Origin: CBDFLD01 sp965249005
Lineage (GTDB): Bacteria; Acidobacteriota; UBA6911
Assembly: GCA_965249005.1 (NCBI GenBank)
Contig: CBDFLD010000015.1
Coordinates: 124,001 to 188,000, forward strand
DNA length: 64,000 nucleotides
Reading direction: 5' to 3'
Part shown: piece after piece, positions 9,203 to 17,939 of the stretch
Layout of the letters: the number at the start of each line of letters is the position of its first letter
Position numbering within the stretch: the first letter of the stretch is position 1
The notes under the pieces: model-generated
Seen by the model: only the letters and a program-made list of their open reading frames with translations
Databases searched by the model: none
Told to the model about the DNA's origin: nothing
Position numbers and translations under genes: made by a program

Positions 9203-9528
9203 CGCGAACTTCTCCTTTGTAGATCAAGGTCGTCGACATCCTTGGAAGCTATGCAACTCAGATACCAAGTCTCCAGAGACAGGACCCAATTTCGCTCCCG
9301 GACACGGGGGCGGGCTCCGGCGCACCGGCTCACTAGCAATCTTTACGTTAATTGGCTTTATGCCGCAGAATCGCGGCTCGGCAGGGAGAGTCTAGGAAGG
9401 AGACGGCTGTATCCCGGCGTCGAGAGTCGGCCGAGTGTCAAGAGGAGGTCCGGCGATTGACGGATAATTGACTCGGTCCGCCGGCGAGAGGTGCAGCAGT
9501 CTCCCTCCGGCGACCGGTTACGGGGTGC
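9203..9528 (-). other. Intergenic region between flgE and fliL
   Basis: 326 bp without a supportable gene. The half next to fliL holds the sigma-54-type site listed separately and a plausible leader of about 40 nt. The half next to flgE is GC-rich with several short inverted repeats (for example GCCGGAGGGAG/CTCCCTCCGGC-like segments) but no hairpin followed by a T-run, so I call no terminator. Confidence 0.5.
9252..9267 (-). promoter_or_regulatory. Putative sigma-54 promoter of the fliL-fliA operon
   Basis: On the minus strand the sequence TGGTATCTGAGTTGCA matches the -24/-12 consensus TGGCACGNNNNTTGCA at the invariant GG and GC, with exactly 10 nt between them, and has a perfect TTGCA -12 box. 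The predicted transcript start is about 12 nt further on, leaving a leader of roughly 40 nt before fliL. The adjacent NtrC-type regulator gives a source of activation. Confidence 0.65.
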
Positions 9529-10773
9529 CTATCGCTTCAACGCGATCGCTTCTTGCATCAGCTCATCGCTGGTGGTGATGACCCGGGAGTTGGCCTGGAA
9601 CCCTCTCTGCGCCAAGATCAAGTGAGTAAATTCCTCTGCAATATCCACGTTTGACTGTTCCAGGGAGTTTCCCGTGATGTTGCCTCGACCTCCAACTCCG
9701 GCAACGCCGACAGCAGGCTGCCCGGAAGCAATCCCGGTTACGAATGTCGAACCTCGGAACTTGACGAGCCCTTCCACGTTCGCAAAGGTCGACATGGCCA
9801 ATTGGGCGAGGGGCTGGACTTGACCGCTGTCGAAGATCCCTGCAATCACGCCGTCGGTTTGAAACGTGATGTCCCTCAGAACACTGGAGGCATATCCGTT
9901 TTGTGACGTATTGGACACCGACGAAGAGGAAGAGTTGCCTGTAAATCGGGGGACGCCATTAGTATCGAAGATATCGAAACTGACGTCAAAATCAGCCGCC
10001 CCGTTTATAAGTCCAGCAATGCTTAGTGTTTCGTTGGCGGTGGGACTCGTCAGCGCGCCCGTGCCATCGAATGCAAAACTGCCCGTTCCGATCGATACGG
10101 CGGCGTCGGTGGGGAGGCCTCCCGTATCCACCGCGGGAATGGTCGCATCGTAGTCCCATGCCAGGGCTGCCGTCTTCGTGAAGGTCATCGTGACAGTGTG
10201 GGACGCGCCGAGGGTGTCGAAAACTTGCACGGAAGCCGAGAATGTATCGTTGACCGCCGCCTGACTATCCAGGTTTGCACTAACGTTCATGTTCGTTGTC
10301 GCCTTCGGCTGCAATGTTCCGCCGAGTAGGATGCGAATTGGGGCCAAGGCACCGCTGGTGTCGATCACGCCGTTTGACGCGGGAAACCCCAACACCTTGA
10401 AACCGTCGCTGTTGATCAAGTCGCCTTCAGCCGAAAAGTGAAAGTTTCCCGCCCTCGTATAACCCTGACCGGCGTCCGTGTCGACAACGAAGAAGCCCTT
10501 ACCGCTGATGGCCGCGTCGGTAGACTTGCCCGTGAAACCAATCGATCCCTGCGTGAAAGTCGGCGAAACACTGGGATTGTGAACACCAATTCCAATTTGA
10601 ACCGGATTGCCCGTGGTCGAATTGCTGAAGAAGCCCCCGAGCAATTCCGAGAACTGAGTCCTGCTGCCCTTGTAGGCGGTCGTATTGATGTTGGCCAGGT
10701 TGTGACCCACGACATTGATCGCAAGACTCATGCTGTCAAGGCCGGTAATGGCCGTAAAAAAGGATGTCGTCAT
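9529..10773 (-). CDS. flgE: Flagellar hook protein FlgE
   Basis: The hook structural protein. The 414 residues carry the rod/hook N-terminal signature SLAINVVGHNLANINTTAYK, the middle TPLGTQ-like core and D2 insert (segments such as DSQAAVNDTFSASVQVFDTL), and the C-terminal coiled segment SNVDIAEEFTHLILAQRGFQ followed by ITTSDELMQEAIAL. Both ends needed for export and polymerisation are intact and the length is typical. The start overlaps the flgD stop (ATGA). Confidence 0.95.
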   Translation of the reverse strand: MTTSFFTAITGLDSMSLAINVVGHNLANINTTAYKGSRTQFSELLGGFFSNSTTGNPVQIGIGVHNPSVSPTFTQGSIGFTGKSTDAAISGKGFFVVDTDAGQGYTRAGNFHFSAEGDLINSDGFKVLGFPASNGVIDTSGALAPIRILLGGTLQPKATTNMNVSANLDSQAAVNDTFSASVQVFDTLGASHTVTMTFTKTAALAWDYDATIPAVDTGGLPTDAAVSIGTGSFAFDGTGALTSPTANETLSIAGLINGAADFDVSFDIFDTNGVPRFTGNSSSSSVSNTSQNGYASSVLRDITFQTDGVIAGIFDSGQVQPLAQLAMSTFANVEGLVKFRGSTFVTGIASGQPAVGVAGVGGRGNITGNSLEQSNVDIAEEFTHLILAQRGFQANSRVITTSDELMQEAIALKR

Positions 10774-11087
10774 GCTGTGTTCCCTCTCTGTTCAAGGTTT
10801 ATTGGATTCAGACTCTGGCTCTCGGTGTCCGTGTTTGCAAGAGTCGTCACCGCGTCGTTGATCGAGACCAGTTGTTCCAACGAACTAAAAGTTGCCAGCT
10901 GGGCGATAAAGTTCTCGTTCTTCAATGGACTCAATGGATCCTGGTGCTCGAGCTGAACGACGAGTAACTTCAAGAACTCGTTTCTTCCCAAATTATCGAG
11001 CGGATCCTGCCGCTCAACGCCCGAGCCACCCTGCGTCCCGTTGGTCGCAGGGGCGACCAGCGGGCCCAGCGGATTTACGCTACCCAT
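10770..11087 (-). CDS. flgD: Hook scaffolding protein FlgD, minimal form
   Basis: FlgD caps the growing hook. This protein is only 105 residues and contains just the conserved N-terminal segment: NEFLKLLVVQLEHQDPLSPL, then NENFIAQLATFSSLEQLVSI. The tudor/FnIII-like C-terminal domain of longer FlgD proteins is missing. The short form looks native rather than truncated, since its TGA overlaps the flgE ATG and its ATG overlaps the upstream TAA (TAATG). Confidence 0.88.
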   Translation of the reverse strand: MGSVNPLGPLVAPATNGTQGGSGVERQDPLDNLGRNEFLKLLVVQLEHQDPLSPLKNENFIAQLATFSSLEQLVSINDAVTTLANTDTESQSLNPINLEQRGNTA

Positions 11088-11680
11088 TAGGTGATCTCCT
11101 TTGTAGATTGGTATTGATGACTCGGAACTGGCCGACCGTCACTCTCCAGAGGTACATGCGTTTTCCATACCGGATCGACATGATCGGGCACGGTTCCTGT
11201 CCAGTCGAGCGTGGTCAATGCAATCTTGCCGTAGATCTCCGCAAATTTGTCGCGCGACGACGCATCGTAGACCCACTCCGCCGGCTGATGAGTCTTGAAG
11301 TAGGCCTCCCACTCCGACGTGGTTCCCACATCGATGACCCGCCGATTTACATTCAGCGGATCAAAGACCCCAAAGGGTGTCACTAACACCCCATTGTCTC
11401 GGGGGGGGCGTCCTGATGCAGTTCGCTCTGCGTGATCGTCCCCTACGAGCGTACCTTGCACGGGGTTCTTGCCAATTCTCTCCGAATTCTCCGACGCTCC
11501 GATCACTGTCGGCGCGGTTGTGCTGCGAGCTACTTGCCCGGCGGAGTCCGGATCCCTATTTTCCAAGCGGGCTACCATGGACTGGAAATTCTCTCCGTCC
11601 GGTAGCGCCCTCGTTTCGATCGATGCGGCCTGCCTCGAACGAGCATCGGGGGTTGGGTTCACCTCAAAGTCTATTCTCAA
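11087..11680 (-). CDS. Unrecognised protein between fliK and flgD in the flagellar operon
   Basis: I do not recognise this 197-residue protein. Its N-terminal half is polar and low in complexity. The C-terminal ~100 residues look folded and aromatic-rich: TPFGVFDPLNVNRRVIDVG, TSEWEAYFKTHQPAEWVYD and KFAEIYGKIALTTLDWTG. No membrane helix or signal peptide is seen. I chose the TTG start at 11680 because an AAAGGAGG ribosome site lies at optimal distance; an ATG at 11716 lies upstream of that site. Its stop overlaps the flgD start, and a sigma-54-type site lies 90 bp upstream, so it is transcribed and probably translated with flgD-flgE. An accessory hook or rod assembly role is inference from location only. 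Confidence 0.7.
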   Translation of the reverse strand: MRIDFEVNPTPDARSRQAASIETRALPDGENFQSMVARLENRDPDSAGQVARSTTAPTVIGASENSERIGKNPVQGTLVGDDHAERTASGRPPRDNGVLVTPFGVFDPLNVNRRVIDVGTTSEWEAYFKTHQPAEWVYDASSRDKFAEIYGKIALTTLDWTGTVPDHVDPVWKTHVPLESDGRPVPSHQYQSTKEIT

Positions 11681-11772
11681 GGTTAGACACCCTCCTTTCA
11701 ACGGGTTGTGTTTCATCGGCCCTAGGCGCGCAGTCTCTCACGCCTCAATGAGCCACGTCCGTTATTCACTTA

Positions 11773-11788
11773 TGCACGCGCCGTGCCA
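11773..11788 (-). promoter_or_regulatory. Putative sigma-54 promoter of the orphan-flgD-flgE unit
   Basis: Minus-strand TGGCACGGCGCGTGCA reproduces the full -24 box TGGCACG and the GG-N10-GC spacing; the -12 box reads GTGCA instead of TTGCA. It lies in the gap between fliK and the orphan gene, about 90 nt before the TTG start. Confidence 0.6.
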
Positions 11789-11922
11789 CCGCAAGGCTCA
11801 CGCCAGCGCTTGTGTGGGCCTACCCCGAAGTTCAATGGGCAGAATCTTTGAGGGCTCGCCGTGAAAGACCGCCCATGCGCTCTAGGGAGGGATGACCTGG
11901 AATTATTTGCCGAGTGGGAAAA

Positions 11923-14274
11923 TTATGCGATAGTGTGAAACCCGCCGGGGACCCGCGAGTCGGATGAAGTCTCTTCCGGCGCCGCGGACGATTCGGATGT
12001 CGCATCGTGGCTGGATCCCGGTTGCTCTGGATCACTTTCCCGGGAGTGAGATTGAGACTGCTGAAACTGTCCGCCGGATCCGGGGGAGGAAGTCGCTTGA
12101 TCACCTTGGAAAATGATCTGGAGCTTGTCGAATCTCAGGCCTTGATCCGCAAGACTCTGCTGCAGTATGTGCAGTCGATTCTCCAGAAAGCCCCGGACTG
12201 TCTCGGACTCGAGGATAATCTGCGCCACAATGCCGCGAACGCCCTGCTGTGCGCGAATCTCCATCCGACCAAAATCTGCCGGTTCGAGTTGAACCCTTAG
12301 CAGTCCTTGCCTATTGGCTACCATGGATCGGATGCGTCCAGCCAGCCGCGTGATGAATTCCATTTCAGGTGCTGGCGTAGAGATTAACTGAGTTGGGGAA
12401 CCCTTTACACTTTGGACCTGACGGACGGACCCGTCGATACGACCCGGCACACTACTTGCAGCGGGAGATTTGCTTTCGCGGCTCTGCGCCGGCATCTGTT
12501 CGACGGAACGTCCGAGTTCCTTCATCCCCTGAGCTTGGCGCTGCGTGCTCGGTTTTGGTTGCTGGATGGGCTCGGAAGCTTCAGTCTCGAACTTCGCGGA
12601 TATCCTCCTGGCGGACTCATTGCTCTGCGGTCCGCGTTGATCCCTCTTGGGTCGTTCGAGAACAAATTCGGGACCCTCCTCTGATTCTAGCGGCTTTTCC
12701 GACCGGGCGTTTCTTGCTTCGTCCCCACGGGTGCTTCTGAAATCTTCCTCTTCAGATACGCCAGTGCCGTTATTCGGAGAACTGGACTCGAAGCGAAATT
12801 CTTGCGCGACATACCTCGCGTTCGGCAGCGACGCGGAAGGCATCGCGCTTGCCGGCGTGCTCTTGTAGCTGGGATCCTTCCCTGGTAATGGAGGAGTCTC
12901 GACAAACCCTGGTTTTTCATTCAACCGCCCTGCTTCTCCGACTATTTCTGAGCCCCGCCGAACATCCTGCGTAACGATGCGGCGAGTATCGGATTCGATG
13001 GAGGCCGGCCTATCATTACCGCCCGATGAATCAGATTCTGTTGGGAAAGACAACGCCGAAAGGGTCCTCGTCCCGGACCGTGACGCTCCCTCCTGGCCCG
13101 GATTGATCGGCGATGCTTCGACCCGTGAACTCTTTGCTGAAGCCGCCGGTACCACTTCCGATCGGACCCGCAACGGAATTTGTTTTGATCGTACATCGTG
13201 TCCTCGAGCCACATCCTGAGACTCGTTTTTCCCATCGGGACCGGGACGGATCGCCTCACCCGATCGTTTCGAACCGGAATCGACGTCGTAGTCCATCCTC
13301 AACGATTCCACGCTCGTCCGCCCAGCTTTTCCCTTCGAGCCATGAGAAGAGTGAACCGGGATTCTTCGCTCCCCCTCGGCAGTCGAACCGACGGATTCGG
13401 CATTCGACTCGGAGGGTCGAGAATGTATTGAGGCTGGCCCCGACTCTATCGTCCCGGTGCGATTTTTAACCCGCAATGCGGCAGAGTGGAGATTCGAGAA
13501 TTCGTCGTTTGATCGCGCATCCGCCACTTCCCCTCGAGAGAGAGCGCGCGCGGGATCGACCCGCGATCGTCCTTGAGCGGCCTGGGGAGGGGCGCCCCAT
13601 TCCACTTTCGCTTCTTCGCTTCTCCCAGATTCCGGCCTCGGCACCGAAGTCTTGCTCGGATCCTGGAACTGAGATTCAGACCCGATGGCTCGCGGCACAT
13701 TCTCGAGCGGATCCTTGCCCTTGGCCTCCACGCTAGATCCAGACGGATCCTGATCAACAACGTGATCGTCAAGGAAGTTCACGATCCACAACTCGTTACC
13801 GGAGGACGTAGGGACAGGACTAGAGCTAATGGGAACCGGGTTGTCGAGAGCGGCAGGTGCGACAGAATCAGAGTCAGGAGCGGAAACCCGCGTCACAGCC
13901 GGAGCCGCTTCACTTTTCGACGCCGCTAGAACATCCCTGTAGCCCTCGAATAGGAGGCCTTCGCGCACGCGTTCCGATCCCGACTGTTGTCGCTGACTGA
14001 CCTCAACTCCAGATTCGGGTCCTGATTTCTGGCTGGATTCGGCGGGTCGCTGTTCGGCCCCGGACAACGCCGGATCCGCAAACTCTTCCAAATCATTGTT
14101 GTTACCGGCGAGCCTGGAACCGGTCTCTCCGCGCGGGCGACCGGACGATTCCGCCGCGGCGCCCTTGATCTCCGCAATGATCGACCAGAAATCTACCGAA
14201 CCTTCTGTTTCCGAAACCCGATCGGTCTCCGGGCCGATTTGAGAATCAGGCTGACTCACAAATATGATCTTCAT
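11923..14274 (-). CDS. fliK: Flagellar hook-length control protein FliK
   Basis: FliK measures hook length and triggers the export switch. At 783 residues it is a long member of the family. The first ~620 residues are a hydrophilic, Ser/Pro/Glu/Arg-rich ruler region of low complexity. The folded C-terminal domain is recognisable: EFITRLAGRIRSMVANRQGL, LRVQLEPADFGRMEIRAQQG, a conserved run to LENRLHILQQSLADQGLRF, and a Gln/Ser-rich tail. The ATG at 14274 keeps a GAGGGA ribosome site. An IS1380-type element lies 40 bp upstream between fliJ and fliK, so expression from the flgB promoter is probably reduced although the frame is intact. Confidence 0.88.
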   Translation of the reverse strand: MKIIFVSQPDSQIGPETDRVSETEGSVDFWSIIAEIKGAAAESSGRPRGETGSRLAGNNNDLEEFADPALSGAEQRPAESSQKSGPESGVEVSQRQQSGSERVREGLLFEGYRDVLAASKSEAAPAVTRVSAPDSDSVAPAALDNPVPISSSPVPTSSGNELWIVNFLDDHVVDQDPSGSSVEAKGKDPLENVPRAIGSESQFQDPSKTSVPRPESGRSEEAKVEWGAPPQAAQGRSRVDPARALSRGEVADARSNDEFSNLHSAALRVKNRTGTIESGPASIHSRPSESNAESVGSTAEGERRIPVHSSHGSKGKAGRTSVESLRMDYDVDSGSKRSGEAIRPGPDGKNESQDVARGHDVRSKQIPLRVRSEVVPAASAKSSRVEASPINPGQEGASRSGTRTLSALSFPTESDSSGGNDRPASIESDTRRIVTQDVRRGSEIVGEAGRLNEKPGFVETPPLPGKDPSYKSTPASAMPSASLPNARYVAQEFRFESSSPNNGTGVSEEEDFRSTRGDEARNARSEKPLESEEGPEFVLERPKRDQRGPQSNESARRISAKFETEASEPIQQPKPSTQRQAQGMKELGRSVEQMPAQSRESKSPAASSVPGRIDGSVRQVQSVKGSPTQLISTPAPEMEFITRLAGRIRSMVANRQGLLRVQLEPADFGRMEIRAQQGVRGIVAQIILESETVRGFLENRLHILQQSLADQGLRFDKLQIIFQGDQATSSPGSGGQFQQSQSHSRESDPEQPGSSHDATSESSAAPEETSSDSRVPGGFHTIA

Positions 14275-14310
14275 TCAGTTCCCTCGAAGGATTCCGTCGC
14301 CGCTTCGCTC

Positions 14311-14314
14311 CTAG
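14311..14314. repeat. CTAG target-site duplication, left of IS1380 copy A
   Basis: CTAG here and at 16169-16172 brackets the IS1380-type element. The right-hand CTAG contains the TAG stop codon of fliJ. Confidence 0.65.
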
Positions 14315-14432
14315 TCCTTAGTCCAGCGTGATTTTTTGCATGAGGAGGAAGAAAAGCCCTGGAACGTGCGCCGTTACGGGATAAAATGCGTTTGATATAT
14401 TTACAAGACATCCCGAAAGGAGCACATTCCAG

Positions 14433-15938
14433 GTGAATAAAAGAAACCACAGAATCCTCCTCCGAGACAAGCAAAATCTTACACGCCGGTTGGAAAGAAA
14501 TCAGTTTGAGGACCGGTCCGATCCTATGTTCAAGGACTCCAACACCTACTACGAGATCGCCGAGAGAACGCGCGCCATCGGATCTGGTGGTATCGGAGCC
14601 ATTCACAAGCTCGTGTGTAAGCTTGGATTGGACAAAGATATCAACAGAAACATCGTTTTGCTCAAGTACCACTTTCCTTACTGGGAATCCGATCATGTAC
14701 TGAACATCGCATACAACGTCTTGTCGGGTGGAACCTGTCTCGAAGATATCGAGCGGTTGCGCCAGGATGAGACCTACATGAACGGACTGGGAGCCGAGAG
14801 GATTCCGGATCCCACGACGGCTGGAGATTTCCTCCGTCGTTTCGATGAGGATTGGATCTTCGGACTTCAGGAAACCATCAATGAAACCCGAACCAAGGTG
14901 TGGAAGTTGCAGGATGCTTCCTTCCGGAAGGAGGCCATCATCGACGTGGACGGGACCGTCGCCGGAACCTTGGGGGAATGCAAGGAAGGAATGGACATTG
15001 CCTACAACGGGATCTGGGGTTACGCACCGTTGATCGTGACCTTGGCCAATACGAATGAGGTCCTCTATCTGATGAATCGGCCGGGCAACCGTCCCTCTTC
15101 CGACGGAGCGGCCGAGTGGATGGACCGGGCAATCGATCTGGTGTCGTCGGTGTTTACGAAGGTCTGGCTTCGGGGCGACACGGATTTCTCGCTGACGAGA
15201 AACTTCGATCGCTGGGACGAGCGGGTTGGTTTTGTCTTTGGTTATGACGCCAAGCCGAACCTGGTCGGGATGGCCGATGCCCTGCCGGAGAGACAATGGA
15301 AACCGCTCGAGCGGCCTCCTCGTTATGAGGTCAAGAGCGAAGAACGGCGCCGTCCGGAAAACGTCAAAGAACAAGTAATCAAGGAGAGAGAATTCAAGAA
15401 CATCCGCCTGCAGAGCGAGCAGGTCGCCGAGTTTGACTATCGTCCCGGACACTGTAAGAAAACCTATCGCATGGTTGTGGTTCGGAAGAACCTCACGATC
15501 GAAAAGGGGGAGCACCGGCTGTTTGATGAGGTCCGGTACTTCTTCTACATCACCAACGATCGGGAGATGACGATGGGAGAAGTGGTCCTTTTTGCCAACG
15601 ATCGCTGCAACCAGGAAAACGTCATCGGTCAGCTCAAGAGTGGAGTGAACGCCTTGAGGATGCCTTCGGACAGTCTGGTATCGAACTGGGCCTACATGGT
15701 CATCGCATCGCTGGCGTGGAATCTGAAGGCCTGGTATGGCCTGGTGACGCAGGCGCCGACAGTACGTCGTGATATCTTGAGGATGGAGTTCAAACGCTTC
15801 CTGGTGAACTTTGTGCAAATACCCTGTCAGATTGTAAGAACCGGTCGTCGCCTCGTTTACAGGATATTGGCCTATAGCAAGCATCTCGAAACCTTTTTGG
15901 CGACGTTCGACTATATCAGGCAACTCAGGTTTACTTGA
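14433..15938 (+). CDS. IS1380-family transposase (copy A)
   Basis: A 501-residue DDE transposase with IS1380-family traits: PYWESDHVLNIAYNVLSGGT followed by LEDIERLRQD and RIPDPTTAGDFLRRF near the N-terminus, then catalytic-site segments AIIDVDGTVAGT and WLRGDTDFSLTRNFDRW, and a C-terminal catalytic region with FANDRCNQENVIGQLKSGV (Glu in the NQEN motif). The frame is intact and encodes the same protein as the copy at 32965-34470, which points to recent transposition. The gene starts with ATG downstream of a GTGAAT context with an AAAGGAG ribosome site about 10 nt earlier. Confidence 0.92.
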   Translation: MNKRNHRILLRDKQNLTRRLERNQFEDRSDPMFKDSNTYYEIAERTRAIGSGGIGAIHKLVCKLGLDKDINRNIVLLKYHFPYWESDHVLNIAYNVLSGGTCLEDIERLRQDETYMNGLGAERIPDPTTAGDFLRRFDEDWIFGLQETINETRTKVWKLQDASFRKEAIIDVDGTVAGTLGECKEGMDIAYNGIWGYAPLIVTLANTNEVLYLMNRPGNRPSSDGAAEWMDRAIDLVSSVFTKVWLRGDTDFSLTRNFDRWDERVGFVFGYDAKPNLVGMADALPERQWKPLERPPRYEVKSEERRRPENVKEQVIKEREFKNIRLQSEQVAEFDYRPGHCKKTYRMVVVRKNLTIEKGEHRLFDEVRYFFYITNDREMTMGEVVLFANDRCNQENVIGQLKSGVNALRMPSDSLVSNWAYMVIASLAWNLKAWYGLVTQAPTVRRDILRMEFKRFLVNFVQIPCQIVRTGRRLVYRILAYSKHLETFLATFDYIRQLRFT

Positions 15939-16009
15939 AGGCGCCTCGCCGGCGGGTGAGCCCGTACCCCCGGCGGAGCAAGAGTGGCGGGCGAAAGGAA
16001 GGGCATAAC

Positions 16010-16060
16010 AGAGACAAACAAGATCAAGTGATCCAGACAACCAATGGAAGGTTTGTCTCT
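16010..16060 (+). terminator. Hairpin in the 3' region of IS1380 copy A
   Basis: AGAGACAAAC (16010-16019) and GTTTGTCTCT (16051-16060) form a perfect 10-bp stem with a 31-nt loop, followed by a T-rich stretch. It lies about 70 bp past the transposase stop and may end transcription or block read-in. The same structure is at 32843-32893 in copy B. Confidence 0.4.
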
Positions 16061-16168
16061 TGTGTTTCTCTTTGCTTTCCCTGTTACGCACAAGGAGCTG
16101 AAATCCACGAGATATTCGGAAAAGGCAAACGATTTTCCGAGCGAGCTCATACCTCGCTTATTTTGGGA

Positions 16169-16609
16169 CTAGGGCCGCCGATAGCGCGTAATCACCAACT
16201 CGTCAAGTATCTTTGCGTCTTCCTTCTCGACGCGCACTCGATATTCCTTCTCCCGTCTTACCTTCAGCACTTCCAACACCTTGGTCTTTCTGGAGGCTTC
16301 GACCAAGGTCTCTTTCTGCTCCACCAACTTTTGCTCGGCTTCCACAATCCGGCTACGAGATCGGCCGATCTCCTCCGACAGCCGGTCGATGTACTTCTGG
16401 AACCATTGAACCTCGCTCTGCTCCACCCCGTGCTTGTGATTGGTGGACAATTCGTTCAAAGTGTCGTTGTAGCTCCTCTGCAACTGCTTCTGGTGTTGCT
16501 GCTCGTTGTGTAGTCTCTTGTGAATCTGAAACAGTGCCGAGCGTTCGTTGTCCTCCAAAGTCTTTCGATGCTTCAGAAGTGGTTCGAGCCCAAAGACAAA
16601 TCGCCTCAC
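16169..16609 (-). CDS. fliJ: Flagellar export chaperone FliJ
   Basis: A small coiled-coil protein of the export ATPase complex. The 146 residues start RRFVFGLEPLLKHRKTLEDN, a typical FliJ N-terminus, and continue as one long charged helical stretch rich in Gln, Glu and Lys with heptad-like hydrophobics. Its ATG overlaps the end of fliI. The TAG stop at 16169-16171 is part of the CTAG at which IS1380 copy A inserted, so the coding sequence is untouched. Confidence 0.9.
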   Translation of the reverse strand: MRRFVFGLEPLLKHRKTLEDNERSALFQIHKRLHNEQQHQKQLQRSYNDTLNELSTNHKHGVEQSEVQWFQKYIDRLSEEIGRSRSRIVEAEQKLVEQKETLVEASRKTKVLEVLKVRREKEYRVRVEKEDAKILDELVITRYRRP

Positions 16610-17937
16610 GTTCTGTTATTCTCCGTTATCGCTTCGAAAGTTCGTCGAGCGTCTTCGCCGCCTACCTGCTGAGCGGTCTCCTGACGTAAAGCGGAATTCA
16701 TGGCATCGATCTTTTCGAGGGCGAGGTCGATTTTCGGGTTCGCTCCCTTCACGTACGCGCCGATGTTGATCATATCCTCGGCCTTTTGGTACGTAGACAG
16801 CCACTCCCTCACCAGGCCCGATCTTCTGAGATAATCGCTCGAGACCAAGTCGGGCATCAGCCGGCTGACACTGGAGAGAACGTCGATACATGGATAGTGA
16901 TTACGCCAGGCAAGCTCACGACTCAGTATGATGTGCCCGTCGAGCAGTGAGCGAACCGAATCCGATACGGGCTCGCTCATGTCGTCCCCCTCGACCAAGA
17001 CTGTGTAGAATCCTGTAATACTCCCACCTGTCTCGAAATTACCGGCTCGCTCTACAAGCCGTGGCAGAAGAGAGAATACCGAAGGGGTATACCCCTTCGC
17101 CGATGGGGGTTCACCCGCTGCAAGCCCCACTTCACGTTGCGCCATTGCAAACCGCGTCAGGGAATCCATGACGAGAAGAACATTTTTGCCCAGATTCCGA
17201 AAGTACTCCGCCAGGGTCGCCGCGGCCAGGGCAGCCCGAATTCTCAGGAGTGGTGGTTGGTCGGATGTCGATACCACGACGACCGATCGCTTCAAGCCCT
17301 CCTCTCCAAGGTCCTTCTCGATAAAGGATCGCACCTCCCGACCACGCTCCCCTACCAGGCCAATTACATTGACGTCGGCAGATGTGTATCGAGCCATCAT
17401 GCCGAGGAGTGTACTCTTACCCACGCCGCTACCACCGAAGATTCCGATTCGTTGTCCTTGGCCGCAAGTCAACAAACCATCGATGGCTCGAATCCCTGTG
17501 CTCAAAGGTTTGTCAATGGGTGCTCGTTGCAGCGGATTTACGCTTTCTGCATGTATGGGACATTCGATCTCCCCCGCAATCGATCCTCCACCATCGATGG
17601 GGCTTCCGAGCGCATCCACGACTCGACCCAGAATCGCCGGGGACAGCCACAACGAGGGAACCCTTCTGCGGCATACGATCTTGTCTCCGAGCTTTACTCC
17701 ATTGACTTTGAACAGCGGCATCGAGAGCACATAGTTGTCTCGAAATCCAATGACCTCCGCTGGAGTCGTGGTACGCTCATCTCCATCGAGGATGTCGCAG
17801 AGTTGACCGACGGAAACAGGAGGACCCTTCGACTCGACCACCAGACCGACGGCTCGCTTGACTGTGCCAACCGTCTTGATCGCGCTCAAGTTGTTGAGTT
17901 TCTTGAAGTAGCCGTCAAGGTCGATACGCACCGTCAT
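16606..17937 (-). CDS. fliI: Flagellum-specific ATPase FliI
   Basis: The hexameric ATPase of the flagellar export apparatus. The 443 residues contain the Walker A loop GIFGGSGVGKSTLLGMMA, the GERGREVRSFIEKDLG segment typical of type III secretion ATPases, Walker B in NVLLVMDSLTRFAMAQREVG and PPSAKGYTPSVFSLLPRLVE. Length is normal. The start is 2 bp after fliH, and the end overlaps fliJ, as in a tightly coupled operon. Confidence 0.97.
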   Translation of the reverse strand: MTVRIDLDGYFKKLNNLSAIKTVGTVKRAVGLVVESKGPPVSVGQLCDILDGDERTTTPAEVIGFRDNYVLSMPLFKVNGVKLGDKIVCRRRVPSLWLSPAILGRVVDALGSPIDGGGSIAGEIECPIHAESVNPLQRAPIDKPLSTGIRAIDGLLTCGQGQRIGIFGGSGVGKSTLLGMMARYTSADVNVIGLVGERGREVRSFIEKDLGEEGLKRSVVVVSTSDQPPLLRIRAALAAATLAEYFRNLGKNVLLVMDSLTRFAMAQREVGLAAGEPPSAKGYTPSVFSLLPRLVERAGNFETGGSITGFYTVLVEGDDMSEPVSDSVRSLLDGHIILSRELAWRNHYPCIDVLSSVSRLMPDLVSSDYLRRSGLVREWLSTYQKAEDMINIGAYVKGANPKIDLALEKIDAMNSALRQETAQQVGGEDARRTFEAITENNRT

Positions 17938-17939
17938 CC

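Larger units (their letters stand above)
14315..16168 (+). mobile_element. IS1380-family insertion sequence, copy A (1854 bp)
   Basis: Boundaries come from comparing this copy with the inverted copy at 32735-34588: the two have the same length, and identity stops at the same points next to CTAG. The ends are imperfect inverted repeats, CCTTAGTCCAGCG at the left and (complement) CCCAAAATAAGCG at the right. The element has one transposase gene, a 118-bp 5' region and a 230-bp 3' region. It separates fliJ from fliK, in the opposite orientation to those genes. Confidence 0.88.

Noticed and set aside
14271..16091. A 606-codon open frame antisense to the IS1380 transposase, with a 595-codon equivalent at 32812-34599
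   Set aside because: The sense strand encodes a clear IS1380 transposase. The antisense peptide has no recognisable motifs and exists because the sense codon usage leaves few stops in the mirrored frame.
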